The notes beneath the pieces are model-generated. The model did no database searches and was not told where the DNA came from. It was given only the letters and a program-made list of their open reading frames with translations. A program made the translations under genes and the position numbers. Below, piece by piece: positions 27,902-36,587 of a DNA stretch of 64,000 nt (its first letter is position 1; every line of letters starts with the position of its first letter). Source of the stretch: Bradyrhizobium japonicum USDA 6 (GTDB taxonomy: Bacteria > Pseudomonadota > Alphaproteobacteria > Rhizobiales > Xanthobacteraceae); assembly GCF_000284375.1 (NCBI RefSeq), contig NC_017249.1, positions 7,557,001 through 7,621,000 of the forward strand. The letters run 5' to 3'.

Positions 27902-27954
27902 CGGGCAGCCACGGTCGAACGGGGCCGCTCGCTGCCGCAGCGCCTGCCGGCTGA

Positions 27955-30133
27955 TCACCTGCTCTTCGGTCTGATGGCGTCAACAGTTCCCTGTATGAAG
28001 GCCTGGAGTTTCACGACGTCTCCTTCCGTCAACTTGCCGCTGAAATCCGGCATGCCCTGATCGCGGAATGGACCGTGGAAGAGGATATGCCTCAGACTGG
28101 TGATCTCTTCGGCGCTGACGTAGCCGAGATTGATGATGTTGCCGCCGCGGCCGACGCCAGGCACACCGTGGCAGGCGACGCAGGCTGCTGCGACATAGAT
28201 CTCGCCGCCTTCCCTGATGTCCTTCGGATCGTACTTCACGCCCTGCAGCAGACCATCGGTTTGATATTTGACGAACGCTGGCAGCTTCGCCGTGCCGCCG
28301 AGTGCGTATGTGTAAATCGTTCCCGGGTTCTGGTACTCGGTCGCGCGGTGCGTCAGGCCGTAGGAGCCGCCCCAGCCGACCGCAATCGAGATGTATTGCC
28401 TGTCGTCGACCATGTAGGTTGCGGCGGCCGCCACCGCGCCGGTGCCGGTCGGCATTTCCCACAGCTTGGTTCCGTTTGCCGCATCATAAGCGACGAAGCG
28501 GCCATCCGCCGTCCCCTGGAAAACCAGATTGCCGGCGGTGGTCAGCGTCCCGCCGTTCCAACGGCGACACGTGCTCGACGCGCCAGACTTCCTTTTGATG
28601 CACCGGATCCCAGGCGAGCAGACGTCCGAATGGGGCCGACTTCGGAGGGTTGAAAACGAAGCCGATATTCCCGCCCAGCAAGCCGCCGAGCTTGCCCGGC
28701 GCAGCAGCATTCTGCACGAACGACTTTTCCGGCGACAGATTGACCGGGATGTGCTGCGCCGGAAGGTAGACGAGGCCGGTCAGCGGATTGAACGACATCG
28801 GCTGCCAATTGTGAGCCCCGTCCGGTCCCGGAATCGACTCGTATTGATCTGCGTCGCGCGCCGCCGGCAGTTCGATCGGCCGTCCGTTGGCATCGTATCC
28901 CGTCGCCCAATTCACATCGACGAAGTTCTTCGCCGAGATGAACTTGCCGTTGGTGCGATCGATGACGAAGAAGAAGCCGTTTTTCGGCGCGTGCAGGATC
29001 ACCTTGCGCGGCGCACCGTCGATCTTGATGTCGGCGAGGATCATCGGCTGGGTCGATGTATAGTCCCAATTGTCGCCGGGCGTCTCCTGATAGTGCCAGA
29101 TATATCGGCCCGTGTCGGCGTTGAGCGCGACGATCGAGCCCAGATAGAGATTGTCGCCACCCGACGGACTGCGAAGCTTGCGATTCCAGGGACCGCCGTT
29201 TCCCGTGCCGACATAGACCATGTTCAGATCGGGATCGAACGTGATCGAGTCCCATGGCGCGCCACCGCCGCCGTTGATCCAATACTTCCCTGAGGGATCC
29301 CAGGTCTTCGCCGCGGCTTCCATCGAGGCGTCTTCAAACGGCTTCGATGGATCGCCGGGCACGGTGAACCAGCGCCAGAGCTGATGACCGGTCTCGCTGT
29401 CGTAGGCCGTGACGTAGCCGCGCACACCATATTCGGCACCGCTCTGGCCGATCACGACCTTGCCGTTGAAGACACGCGGCGCGCCGGTGATCGTGTAGGA
29501 ATGCTCATGGTCGATCAGCGTGTCCGTTTCCCAGAGCTTGGCCCCGGTCGTGGCATCGAGCGCGATCAGGCGTCCGTCATAGGCGGCGACGAAGACCTTG
29601 CCCTTGTAGAGTGCGAGGCCACGGCTGACAGCGTCACAGCACCCGCGATAGGTCTTTGACCGGTCAACACCCGGATCGAACGACCAGATTTTTGTACCGG
29701 TCCGCGCGTCAATGGCATGGACCACATTCCAGGGGGCCGACTGATACATGATGCCGTCGACGACGAGGGGCGTTGCCTCGATGCCGCGCGATGATTCCAG
29801 ATTGTAACTCCAGACGAGCCCGAGATCCCTGACGTTGTCGGTGTTGATCTGGTTGAGCTTGCTGAACCGCGTTTCGGCGTAGTCGAGGCCGACGGTCGGC
29901 CAATTCCTTGATGTCTTCGTATTGGCTTCAATGAAGTCGCTGTCGACTCTCGAGATAGTCGCCTTGATGCGGTCCGGCTTCGCATCGGTCCCGCTCTGCG
30001 CCCATGCACTGGACGGGAGGGAAAGGCCCATAAGGGCAAGAGCGACACTGATCTCGCGGAGGGCAATCTGAATCCTGGACCGGTCGCCCGGCTTTTTTTC
30101 AAGCGAATGGCATTCTGCGTTGGATCGTCCCAT
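27955..30133 (-). pseudogene. PQQ-dependent alcohol dehydrogenase with cytochrome c domain, frameshifted
   Basis: The first frame (30133 to about 28562) carries a signal peptide ending SSAWAQSG, the vicinal Cys pair in RGCCDAVSRG, and the beta-propeller repeats of quinoproteins. The second frame (about 28561 to 27955) continues the last propeller blades and a cytochrome c motif CVACHG. A single extra base near 28561 (TTGGAACGG read on the minus strand) splits VEHVSP from WNGGTLTTAG. Together they would give a type II quinohaemoprotein alcohol dehydrogenase that passes electrons to the respiratory chain from the periplasm. It may be a true pseudogene or a sequencing error. No PQQ synthesis genes are near. 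Confidence 0.88.
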
Positions 30134-30278
30134 GCCTCACCTTCCTCCATGCACGCCGAGACCACGATGCGTGCGCATGCTTTCGTTGGATATGAAGCGT
30201 CAAACCTGCCTCGACGGTGCTACTGAAGCATTTCAGTCCTGACATGCCCGATTGCAGTTGTAAGAAAGCGTCCTGCGC

Positions 30279-30321
30279 CGGCGCAGCGGCACGCTCAGGA
30301 TCAGCATGGAGCCGATCACGA
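30279..30321 (-). repeat. 43-bp exact copy of part of the TSUP permease gene
   Basis: 30279-30321 equals 32161-32203 base for base, in the same orientation, while the flanks differ. The second copy is inside the sulfite-exporter-like gene; this copy is in the intergenic DNA between the PQQ dehydrogenase and the VOC gene, and carries no gene of its own. Confidence 0.9.
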
Positions 30322-30421
30322 TCGCATTTGTGCAGATCGCATCGTGTACTGCTGACAGAATGCTGTCAGCAGGAGGGCGATAGTTTTCCCAGCGCTGAAT
30401 GCATTAAGAAGGGATTGAGTT

Positions 30422-30820
30422 GTGAAGTTTGCTTCCACACGTCTGGTCGCCCGCGATATCAAAGCCGTCGTAGGTTTCTACGAAAAGGTAACAGGCAAGA
30501 GGGCAGATTGGCTCGCGCCGGTCTTTGCCGAGATCGTCACCCCGGCCGCCACGATCGCCGTTGGAAGCACCGAGACGGTCGCTCTCTTCAAGGAAGGAAG
30601 CGCCGAGCCGGCCGCCAACCGGACTGCAATCATCGAATTTGAAGTGACGGACGTGGAGGCCGAGTTTGCGCGATTGAAGGACCACGTCGAAGTGGTGCTC
30701 GAACCCAAGATGTTGCCATGGGGCCATTGCGCGGCCCAGTTCCGCGACCCTGAAGGCACGCTGGTTAGTCTGTACACCCCAGTTACCGACGCCGCAAAGC
30801 AGCGGCTCGGATCTCGCTGA
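30422..30820 (+). CDS. VOC (glyoxalase/bleomycin-resistance) superfamily protein
   Basis: 132 residues from a GTG start at 30422. The fold is indicated by RLVARDIKAVVGFYEKVTGK at the start and by FRDPEGTLVSLYTP at the end, with one beta-alpha-beta-beta-beta module on each side. Metal-ligand positions are not clear. VOC proteins act as isomerases, dioxygenases or resistance proteins; no substrate can be assigned. A small mobile element sits right after its stop. Confidence 0.8.
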   Translation: MKFASTRLVARDIKAVVGFYEKVTGKRADWLAPVFAEIVTPAATIAVGSTETVALFKEGSAEPAANRTAIIEFEVTDVEAEFARLKDHVEVVLEPKMLPWGHCAAQFRDPEGTLVSLYTPVTDAAKQRLGSR

Positions 30821-30824
30821 TTGG

Positions 30825-30911
30825 GGAGTTACGGTGACAGTGCTGGACTGCACCCCTGAAGTGAGACACGCTAATTGCGGTGACAGTTGAGTGCACTGTC
30901 ACCGTAACTCC
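30825..30911. mobile_element. 87-bp element with perfect 18-bp inverted ends (MITE-like)
   Basis: GGAGTTACGGTGACAGTG (30825-30842) is the exact reverse complement of CACTGTCACCGTAACTCC (30894-30911). The 51-bp inside has GCGGTGACAG, a partial copy of the end. It carries no ORF. It lies 4 bp after the VOC stop and truncates the 3' side of the adjacent IS481 transposase remnant. No target duplication is apparent. Confidence 0.75.
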
Positions 30912-31203
30912 AGAGAGATGCCGAGCTCGGGCGCGTTCTGCCAGCCAACGTAACGCTGCCGGCGCAACGCCTCGACGGCTGTGCATCTGTCAGGCAGGGT
31001 TTGGCTCGGCAATGAATGGGGCCGTGAAGAGCGATCACGCAACCCATCAACACCTTCGTCCCGGAAGCGCTTGACCCACTCGGCCACCGTCTCCGCTGTC
31101 ACGTTGAATTGGAGCGCGGCTGCGGCCTTCGTCAGCCCGCCCTCGACAACGCTACGCACCCTGGCCTCTCGCCTTTCGGCGTCTGAGGCGCATTCTTATG
31201 GGT
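30899..31203 (-). pseudogene. IS481-family transposase N-terminal remnant
   Basis: From ATG 31203 the start MGTHKNAPQTPKG matches the usual start of this transposase group. The frame is lost soon after and resumes in another frame as RSVVEGGLTKAAAALQFNVT, the helix-turn-helix, then GVDGLRDRSSRPHSLPSQT. It ends at the inverted end of the 87-bp element, so the catalytic domain is missing. A decayed insertion sequence. Confidence 0.82.
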
Positions 31204-31302
31204 GCCCATTTGGTCCTCCGGGGTTGGCTAAAGCTTCGACAACTTCAGCTTCCTCGTTCAGGACCGGATGGACAACTTCCTGAAAGCTCGCATCTAGCCA
31301 AG

Positions 31303-31563
31303 CTACTTAGCTGTCCCCGTCGTAACTCCCGGCGCCGTCGTAACTCCGCGCCGCACTTCGCGCGCGTCACGGCGACCCTCGCGGCGCACCTGGCGCGCGT
31401 CGCGGCGATCCTCGCGGCGCTCGCGGCGCCCCTCACGTCGGTCTTGACGCCTTTCCATACCAACGGTCTGCGCCTCCGCGTCAGGGACCATCAGCACGGT
31501 CGGGAACGCGGCTATTGCAGTCGCCAAGCCCAAAGAAGAAAGAAGCTTCCGTCGAGAGATCAT
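31303..31563 (-). CDS. Small secreted Arg-rich repeat protein
   Basis: 86 residues. The N-terminus (MISRRKLLSSLGLATAIAA) is a signal peptide with a twin-arginine-like start, cleaved near AEAQ. The mature part is built of short RRE/DRR units (for example RREGRRERREDRRDARQVRR), highly basic and alternately charged, expected to be helical or disordered. The C-terminus GVTTAPGVTTGTAK is unrelated in composition. The role is unknown. Possible functions include binding of nucleic acids or anionic envelope polymers, but this is inference. Confidence 0.7.
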   Translation of the reverse strand: MISRRKLLSSLGLATAIAAFPTVLMVPDAEAQTVGMERRQDRREGRRERREDRRDARQVRREGRRDAREVRRGVTTAPGVTTGTAK

Positions 31564-31757
31564 GACTGTCTCCCTAGCTGGACTGCCCCAAGGCTTAATA
31601 GTTTACTCGCTCTGCCCGTCCTCGTCTTGATCTATGTCATCGACCGGATGCACTCACATCCGCCATCCACTTCCGGCCTGGACCTGGAAGGCCATGTTTA
31701 CGAGTACGAGGCTCGATCCGCGGCCCAGGCGCGAAGGCCCAATCGGGTCGGGATCGT
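31564..31757. other. Intergenic DNA, nothing recognised
   Basis: 194 bp between the Arg-rich protein gene and the TSUP gene. No ORF, hairpin or terminator stands out. Confidence 0.3.
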
Positions 31758-32528
31758 CTACGCGATGAGCTGCCTCGCAGCGGCCGAGATCATCACCAGC
31801 CCGCCGGTGATCACCGCGACGTCGAGGATCGCCGTGTGGATATGCAGGGGCATCCGCTCGACGAAGGCCTTGGCCAGGAACGCGCCGGGGATCGCAATTG
31901 CGCCGATCAGCAGCGCAAAGGCCAGCACCTGCGCGGTGACGGCGCCGGCTAGGCCAAACACCGAGATCTTGATGAGGCCGGTGCCGAGCGAGATCATCGC
32001 ATCGGTCGCGATCACGGGGGCGCCTTCGAGGCCCGCGGCCATCAAGAGCGACAGCAGGATCACGCCGGAGCCGGAGGTGCCGCCGACCAGCACGCCGTAA
32101 CCGACGGAGCCGGCGGCAAGGCCGGTGTCGCCGATCCTGACCTGGCGGCGGCGGAGCACGCGGCGCAGCGGCACGCTCAGGATCAGCATGGAGCCGATCA
32201 CGAGCGCGGCGCCCGCATTGGTCAGCCGCGTGTAGCCGTAGGCGCCGAGCGCGGTCGTCAGCGCCGCACAGGCCAGCACGATCAGCGCGCGCCGGCGGTC
32301 GGCATAGCGCAGATAGGCGAGCGCGCGGCTCGAATTGGTGAAGATCGCGGAGATCGCGATGATCGGCACCACGGGCTCGGCGCCGACCAGTGGCACCAGC
32401 ACCAGCGGCATCAGGGCGCCGGTGCCGTAGCCGGCGAGACCACCGATGATCGAAGCAAACAACGCCATCAACGCGACCAGCAGGAGCTGAAGGATCGAGA
32501 TGTCGGCGAAGCCTGAGACGATGGTCAC
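31758..32528 (-). CDS. Sulfite exporter TauE/SafE (TSUP) family permease
   Basis: 256 residues with about eight hydrophobic segments. The two halves carry the TSUP pattern: GGLAGYGTGALMPLVLVPL in the first and VGGTSGSGVILL in the second. These permeases export sulfite, sulfoacetate or other small anions. It is last in an operon with the CCA-adding enzyme, whose stop it overlaps (bases 32525-32528), but that link is probably not functional. It contains the 43-bp segment copied at 30279. Confidence 0.88.
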   Translation of the reverse strand: MTIVSGFADISILQLLLVALMALFASIIGGLAGYGTGALMPLVLVPLVGAEPVVPIIAISAIFTNSSRALAYLRYADRRRALIVLACAALTTALGAYGYTRLTNAGAALVIGSMLILSVPLRRVLRRRQVRIGDTGLAAGSVGYGVLVGGTSGSGVILLSLLMAAGLEGAPVIATDAMISLGTGLIKISVFGLAGAVTAQVLAFALLIGAIAIPGAFLAKAFVERMPLHIHTAILDVAVITGGLVMISAAARQLIA

Positions 32529-33781
32529 GTTCTCTCATCGCGGCTGACGCGTGCCGCTGCTTGATCGGCGATGGAAGCGAGCGCGGCTTCCTCTAGGGGA
32601 AAATCCGCCGCAAGCCAAGCGTCCTCGGCAAGCGTCAGCACGTGCCCGAGCGCGGGTCCTTCCGCCATGCCGCGGGCGATGAAGTCGGCGGCGCGAAGCG
32701 GAAATTTCGGCGCAGTCCAGCGCTGCGGCAGCTCGGCGAGCGCACGCCAGCGCGACGATCCGACGTCGCCGCCGGCCCGCGCCCAGCCGAGCAACACGCG
32801 ATCGTGATAGCGCTCCGCGCCCAGCCGGTAGAGCAACCGCCGCGCATGGGCCTCGTCCTTGGTGGCAAAGCGCCACCAGCGATGCCCCATCGAATCCAGC
32901 GCCTTGGCCTCCGCGTTGGAGAGCCGCAGGCGCGTGGCGACGCGCTTGGCATCTTCGGTCACGGCGACCGTCAGGGCGGCGAGCCGCCGCGTGCTGCTTG
33001 CCGGCAAGCCAAGCTCTGCCTCGATCGCGATCATGGCCGACAGCGGCCCGGTATAGACGACGCCTCCGCTCAACGCTTGCAGCAACCCGCCATCGGCCAT
33101 CGCGAGCGCGGCGTCGGAGGCACCGTGAGCGACCAGCAGCTTCAGCATCTCCATGCGCACCCGCTCGGCCGACAGGCTCGCAAGACCCGCGCGTCCCCGG
33201 ATGCAGGCGAGATAGCCGTCGCGGTCGGGCTCGCCGGCCCCGAAGGCGGCGTGGATGCGGAAGAAGCGCAGGATGCGCAAATAGTCCTCGGCGATGCGCT
33301 GGTCGGGATCGCCGATGAAGCGCACGCGCCGCGCGGCCGCATCCGCGATCCCGCCGACATAGTCGTAGACGACACCTCGCGCATCGGCCGACAATCCGTT
33401 CATGGTGAAGTCGCGGCGCTCGGCGTCCTTCACCCAGTCGCGGCCGAACGCGACCCTGGCCTTGCGGCCGAAGGTCTCGGTGTCCTCACGCAGCGTCGTG
33501 ACCTCAAAGGGATGGCCGTCGATGACCAGCGTGATGGTGCCGTGGTCGATGCCGGTCGGCACGCTCTTGATGCCGGCTGCCTTGGCGCGGCGGATCACCT
33601 CGTCGGGCAACGCGGTGGTCGCGATGTCGATGTCGCCGGGCACGAGACCGAGCAGCGCATTGCGCACGGCGCCGCCGACCACGCGCGCTTCCTCGCCGTT
33701 ACCGGTGAGCAGCGCCAGGACGCGCGCCGTCCCGCCGGAGGTCAGCCAGGGCACATTGGCGAGTAGCGGCTCTGCGCTCAT
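32525..33781 (-). CDS. cca: CCA tRNA nucleotidyltransferase / poly(A) polymerase family
   Basis: 418 residues. The polymerase-beta fold is marked by VVGGAVRN (34-41), GDIDIAT (49-55) and DFTMNGLSAD. RRDFTMNG and LRILRFFRIHAAFG are typical for CCA-adding enzymes. It adds CCA to tRNA 3' ends. It lies downstream of the DUF6111 gene with 10 bp between them, in an operon with a Nudix hydrolase. Confidence 0.93.
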   Translation of the reverse strand: MSAEPLLANVPWLTSGGTARVLALLTGNGEEARVVGGAVRNALLGLVPGDIDIATTALPDEVIRRAKAAGIKSVPTGIDHGTITLVIDGHPFEVTTLREDTETFGRKARVAFGRDWVKDAERRDFTMNGLSADARGVVYDYVGGIADAAARRVRFIGDPDQRIAEDYLRILRFFRIHAAFGAGEPDRDGYLACIRGRAGLASLSAERVRMEMLKLLVAHGASDAALAMADGGLLQALSGGVVYTGPLSAMIAIEAELGLPASSTRRLAALTVAVTEDAKRVATRLRLSNAEAKALDSMGHRWWRFATKDEAHARRLLYRLGAERYHDRVLLGWARAGGDVGSSRWRALAELPQRWTAPKFPLRAADFIARGMAEGPALGHVLTLAEDAWLAADFPLEEAALASIADQAAARVSRDERT

Positions 33782-33791
33782 GGCCCAGCCC

Positions 33792-34055
33792 CTATTTTTC
33801 CACGCCAGGCACGAGCCTGCCGTTCTCGATATGGGCGGGAACGTAGGTCGAATCCGGTGCGGCGCCGGAGAAATGCGCGAAGCCGATCAACCCCGCGATG
33901 ACAAGCACGAGCGCGGCCAGGACCAGGCGCGCCACGACGGTGACCGGCCAGGACGATCGCGCGAACAGGCCGGAGCGGGTGGCGGCCAGGAACAGCGCAT
34001 AGACGGCAAAGGGGATGAGGAAGATTCCGATCTCGGTCAGAACCGGCCGGATCAT
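33792..34055 (-). CDS. DUF6111-like small membrane protein
   Basis: 87 residues with two membrane segments (IGIFLIPFAVYALFLAA and VVARLVLAALVLVIAGLIGF). A short soluble tail with YVPAHIENGRLVPG follows. It lies between the Nudix gene (4-bp overlap) and cca. The family is largely rhizobial and of unknown function; conserved order with cca is known in this group from memory only. Confidence 0.75.
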   Translation of the reverse strand: MIRPVLTEIGIFLIPFAVYALFLAATRSGLFARSSWPVTVVARLVLAALVLVIAGLIGFAHFSGAAPDSTYVPAHIENGRLVPGVEK

Positions 34056-34723
34056 GATGAGTAGATCCGCTCATACAGCACACGCAGCATCCCGGCCGTC
34101 GCACCCCAGATGTAGCGTTCCGCGAACGGCATCGCGTAGTAGAACCGCTCCATGCCGCGGAATTCCTTGCTGTGCACCTGGTGGTTCACCGGGTTCATCA
34201 GGAAGGATAGCGGCACCTCGAAGGCATCATCAACCTCCGAATGGTTGATGGTGAGCTCGAAGCCGGGCCGCACCTTGGCGACAGTCGGCAGGATGCGGAA
34301 GCCGAAAGCGGTGCCGTAGAGATCGAGATAGCCGATCGGCTCGACGAAGTCTCTGGACAGGCCGACCTCCTCCTCGGCCTCGCGCAAAGCGGCATCGAGC
34401 GGCGAGGCGTCGGTCGCGTCGATCTTGCCGCCGGGGAAGGCGATCTGGCCGGCATGGTCGTTGAGATGCGCCGAGCGCTGCGTCAGCAGGATCGTCGGCT
34501 CGGGACGGTCGACCACGGCAATCAGGACCGCAGCCGGCCGCACCGGCTGCTCGCGCGCGACGATCTCGAGCATCTTGTCGGTGCCGGGATCGCCCGAGGC
34601 GGGGATGATGTTCGGATCGTAGAGGCCGGGCGGCACGTCGAAGCCGAGCCTCGCCTGGGATCGGGCGAAGAAATCGGCCGCGCCGATCACGACCGGACCG
34701 CTCTTCAGGATAGGCTTGTTCAA
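34052..34723 (-). CDS. Nudix hydrolase, CoA pyrophosphatase type
   Basis: 223 residues. The Nudix box GGKIDATDASPLDAALREA followed by EEEVGL is complete. LLTQRSAHLNDHAGQIAFPGG just before it fits the NUDT7/CoAse group that hydrolyses CoA and its esters. Its start overlaps the DUF1285 gene stop by 4 bp and its stop overlaps the DUF6111 start, so translation is coupled. Confidence 0.92.
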   Translation of the reverse strand: MNKPILKSGPVVIGAADFFARSQARLGFDVPPGLYDPNIIPASGDPGTDKMLEIVAREQPVRPAAVLIAVVDRPEPTILLTQRSAHLNDHAGQIAFPGGKIDATDASPLDAALREAEEEVGLSRDFVEPIGYLDLYGTAFGFRILPTVAKVRPGFELTINHSEVDDAFEVPLSFLMNPVNHQVHSKEFRGMERFYYAMPFAERYIWGATAGMLRVLYERIYSS

Positions 34724-35331
34724 AGTGCGGCCCTCACCTGCTCCGCGTCGGCCATGGCGAAGAATTCGCCGGCCGACTCGACGCCGAACATCGGCTGGCC
34801 ATCGACCATCCGCTCCTCACCCATGTCAACCAGATCGTAGTAGAGCGCCCGGGTGACCTTGGCCCAGAGATCGGCGCGGACATGCAGGTACGGCGTCAGC
34901 CCGCCCTCCCTGGCCTGCTCGAAGCGCAGCCCGTGCGCGGCATCGCAGGTGACCCAGTCGTCGACATTGGTGCGGAAGCGGAGCACGCGATGGTTGTCCT
35001 CGCCGTCCTTCTGCATCTCGACCGCCATGAACGGCGCGTCGTCGACGCGAATGCCGACCTTCTCCACAGGGGTGACGAGGAAATGCTTGTCGCCTTCGCG
35101 CTTCAGGACCGTCGAGAACAGGCGAACCAGCGCAGGGCGGCCGATTGGCGTGCCCATGTAGAACCAAGTACCGTCGGCAGCGATTCGGATGTCGAGATCG
35201 CCGCAAAACGGCGGATTCCACAGATGCACCGGCGGCAGGCCCTTCGTGGCACCTTCGGCATTGGCGGCACTTTTGGCGGCGGCAGTCAGCCCCTCAAGAC
35301 CTCGATCGGCGCTCTGCCCTTGGTTCGCCAT
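34720..35331 (-). CDS. DUF1285 domain protein
   Basis: 203 residues. The first 35 are Ala-rich with no motif. The core pattern FCGDLDIRIAADGTWFYMG, then TPVEKVGIRVDDAPF and NVDDWVTCDAAHGLRF, is that of DUF1285. Function unknown. It is the first gene of the minus operon and is divergent from the MoxR gene; 257 bp of shared upstream DNA probably holds both promoters. Confidence 0.88.
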   Translation of the reverse strand: MANQGQSADRGLEGLTAAAKSAANAEGATKGLPPVHLWNPPFCGDLDIRIAADGTWFYMGTPIGRPALVRLFSTVLKREGDKHFLVTPVEKVGIRVDDAPFMAVEMQKDGEDNHRVLRFRTNVDDWVTCDAAHGLRFEQAREGGLTPYLHVRADLWAKVTRALYYDLVDMGEERMVDGQPMFGVESAGEFFAMADAEQVRAAL

Positions 35332-35588
35332 GGTTTACCCTGACTTTGTCCGTTGGCACGATTGGTGCACGTTTTACGTTGTACCCGGGTGCGCGGTTCC
35401 ACTCCGGATTAGCCCGGTGTGGAGGTCGCCACTTCGTGATGCCCTACATATCCCTAAGCCGATAAGGTGGGGATAGGTTAATTCAACGAATACATGGCCT
35501 TCCTGCAAGTCTAGCATAGGGCCCATGTGCGACTTTTGATGACTTGACGACGCAAGCGGGCCGCGTGGCGGACTTAAGGAGCTGACGG

Positions 35589-36587
35589 ATGGCGGAAAGT
35601 GTCGAGAAACTGGAAGACGGAATCGTCCGTTCGGCCGAGCAGGTGTCGAGCCAGATCCGCGCGGCGAAAGACGCAATCGCGTCCGTCATCTTCGGCCAGG
35701 ATCGGGTGATCGAGAACACGCTCGTCACCATCCTCTCCGGCGGTCATGCGCTGCTGATCGGCGTGCCCGGCCTCGCCAAGACCAAGCTGGTCGAGACGCT
35801 CGGCGTCACGCTGGGTCTCGACGCCAAGCGCATCCAGTTCACGCCGGATTTGATGCCGTCGGACATTCTCGGTGCTGAAGTGCTCGACGAGAGCACCGCC
35901 GGCAAGCGCTCCTTCCGCTTCATCTCCGGTCCCGTGTTCGCGCAGCTCCTGATGGCTGACGAGATCAACCGCGCCAGCCCGCGCACGCAGTCGGCGCTGC
36001 TCCAGGCGATGCAGGAGCAGCACATCACCGTCGCCGGCGCGCGTCACGACCTGCCGAAGCCGTTCCACGTGCTCGCCACGCAAAACCCGCTGGAGCAGGA
36101 AGGCACCTATCCGCTACCGGAAGCCCAGCTCGACCGCTTCCTGATGGAGATCGACGTCGACTATCCCGATCGCGACGCCGAGCGCCGCATCCTGTTCGAG
36201 ACCACGGGTGCCGAGGAGACGCTGGCGAGAGGATCGATGAACGCAGAAGCGCTGATCACCGCGCAGCGGCTGATCCGCCGTCTGCCGGTCGGCGATTCCG
36301 TGGTGGAGGCGATCCTGTCGCTGGTCCGCTCGGCCCGTCCGGGCGAGGAGAGCGGCGAGACCGGCAAGTTCATCGCCTGGGGTCCCGGCCCGCGCGCCAG
36401 CCAATCCTTGATGCTCGCCGTGCGCGCACGCGCGCTGATCGACGGACGCCTGGCGCCCTCGATCGACGACGTGCTCGACCTCGCCGAGCCCATATTGAAG
36501 CACCGCATGGCGCTGACGTTCCAGGCGCGCGCCGAAGGCCGCACGATTCCGGACGTGATCAAGCAATTGAAGGCTCGGATCGGTTGA
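35589..36587 (+). CDS. MoxR family AAA+ ATPase
   Basis: 332 residues. The Walker A is GVPGLAKTKLV, Walker B LLMADEINRASP, and the sensor block VLATQNPLEQEGTYPLPEAQ is typical of MoxR. MoxR ATPases act as chaperones, often for VWA-domain partners. It starts a four-gene operon with DUF58, DUF4159 and a large membrane protein, with ATGA overlaps at 36584 and 37528. This is the usual MoxR-Bat-like set of alphaproteobacteria. Confidence 0.95.
   Translation: MAESVEKLEDGIVRSAEQVSSQIRAAKDAIASVIFGQDRVIENTLVTILSGGHALLIGVPGLAKTKLVETLGVTLGLDAKRIQFTPDLMPSDILGAEVLDESTAGKRSFRFISGPVFAQLLMADEINRASPRTQSALLQAMQEQHITVAGARHDLPKPFHVLATQNPLEQEGTYPLPEAQLDRFLMEIDVDYPDRDAERRILFETTGAEETLARGSMNAEALITAQRLIRRLPVGDSVVEAILSLVRSARPGEESGETGKFIAWGPGPRASQSLMLAVRARALIDGRLAPSIDDVLDLAEPILKHRMALTFQARAEGRTIPDVIKQLKARIG

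Noticed and set aside
30240..30421. A possible promoter or RNA in the gap before the VOC gene
   Set aside because: Only the copied permease fragment and short GATCGCAT repeats are seen; no consistent RNA structure by eye.
31308..31330. CTGTCCCCGTCGTAACTCC as a possible degraded inverted end of the nearby small element
   Set aside because: It resembles CTGTCACCGTAACTCC only with a 3-bp insertion, and lies in the coding sequence of the Arg-rich protein, so chance cannot be excluded.
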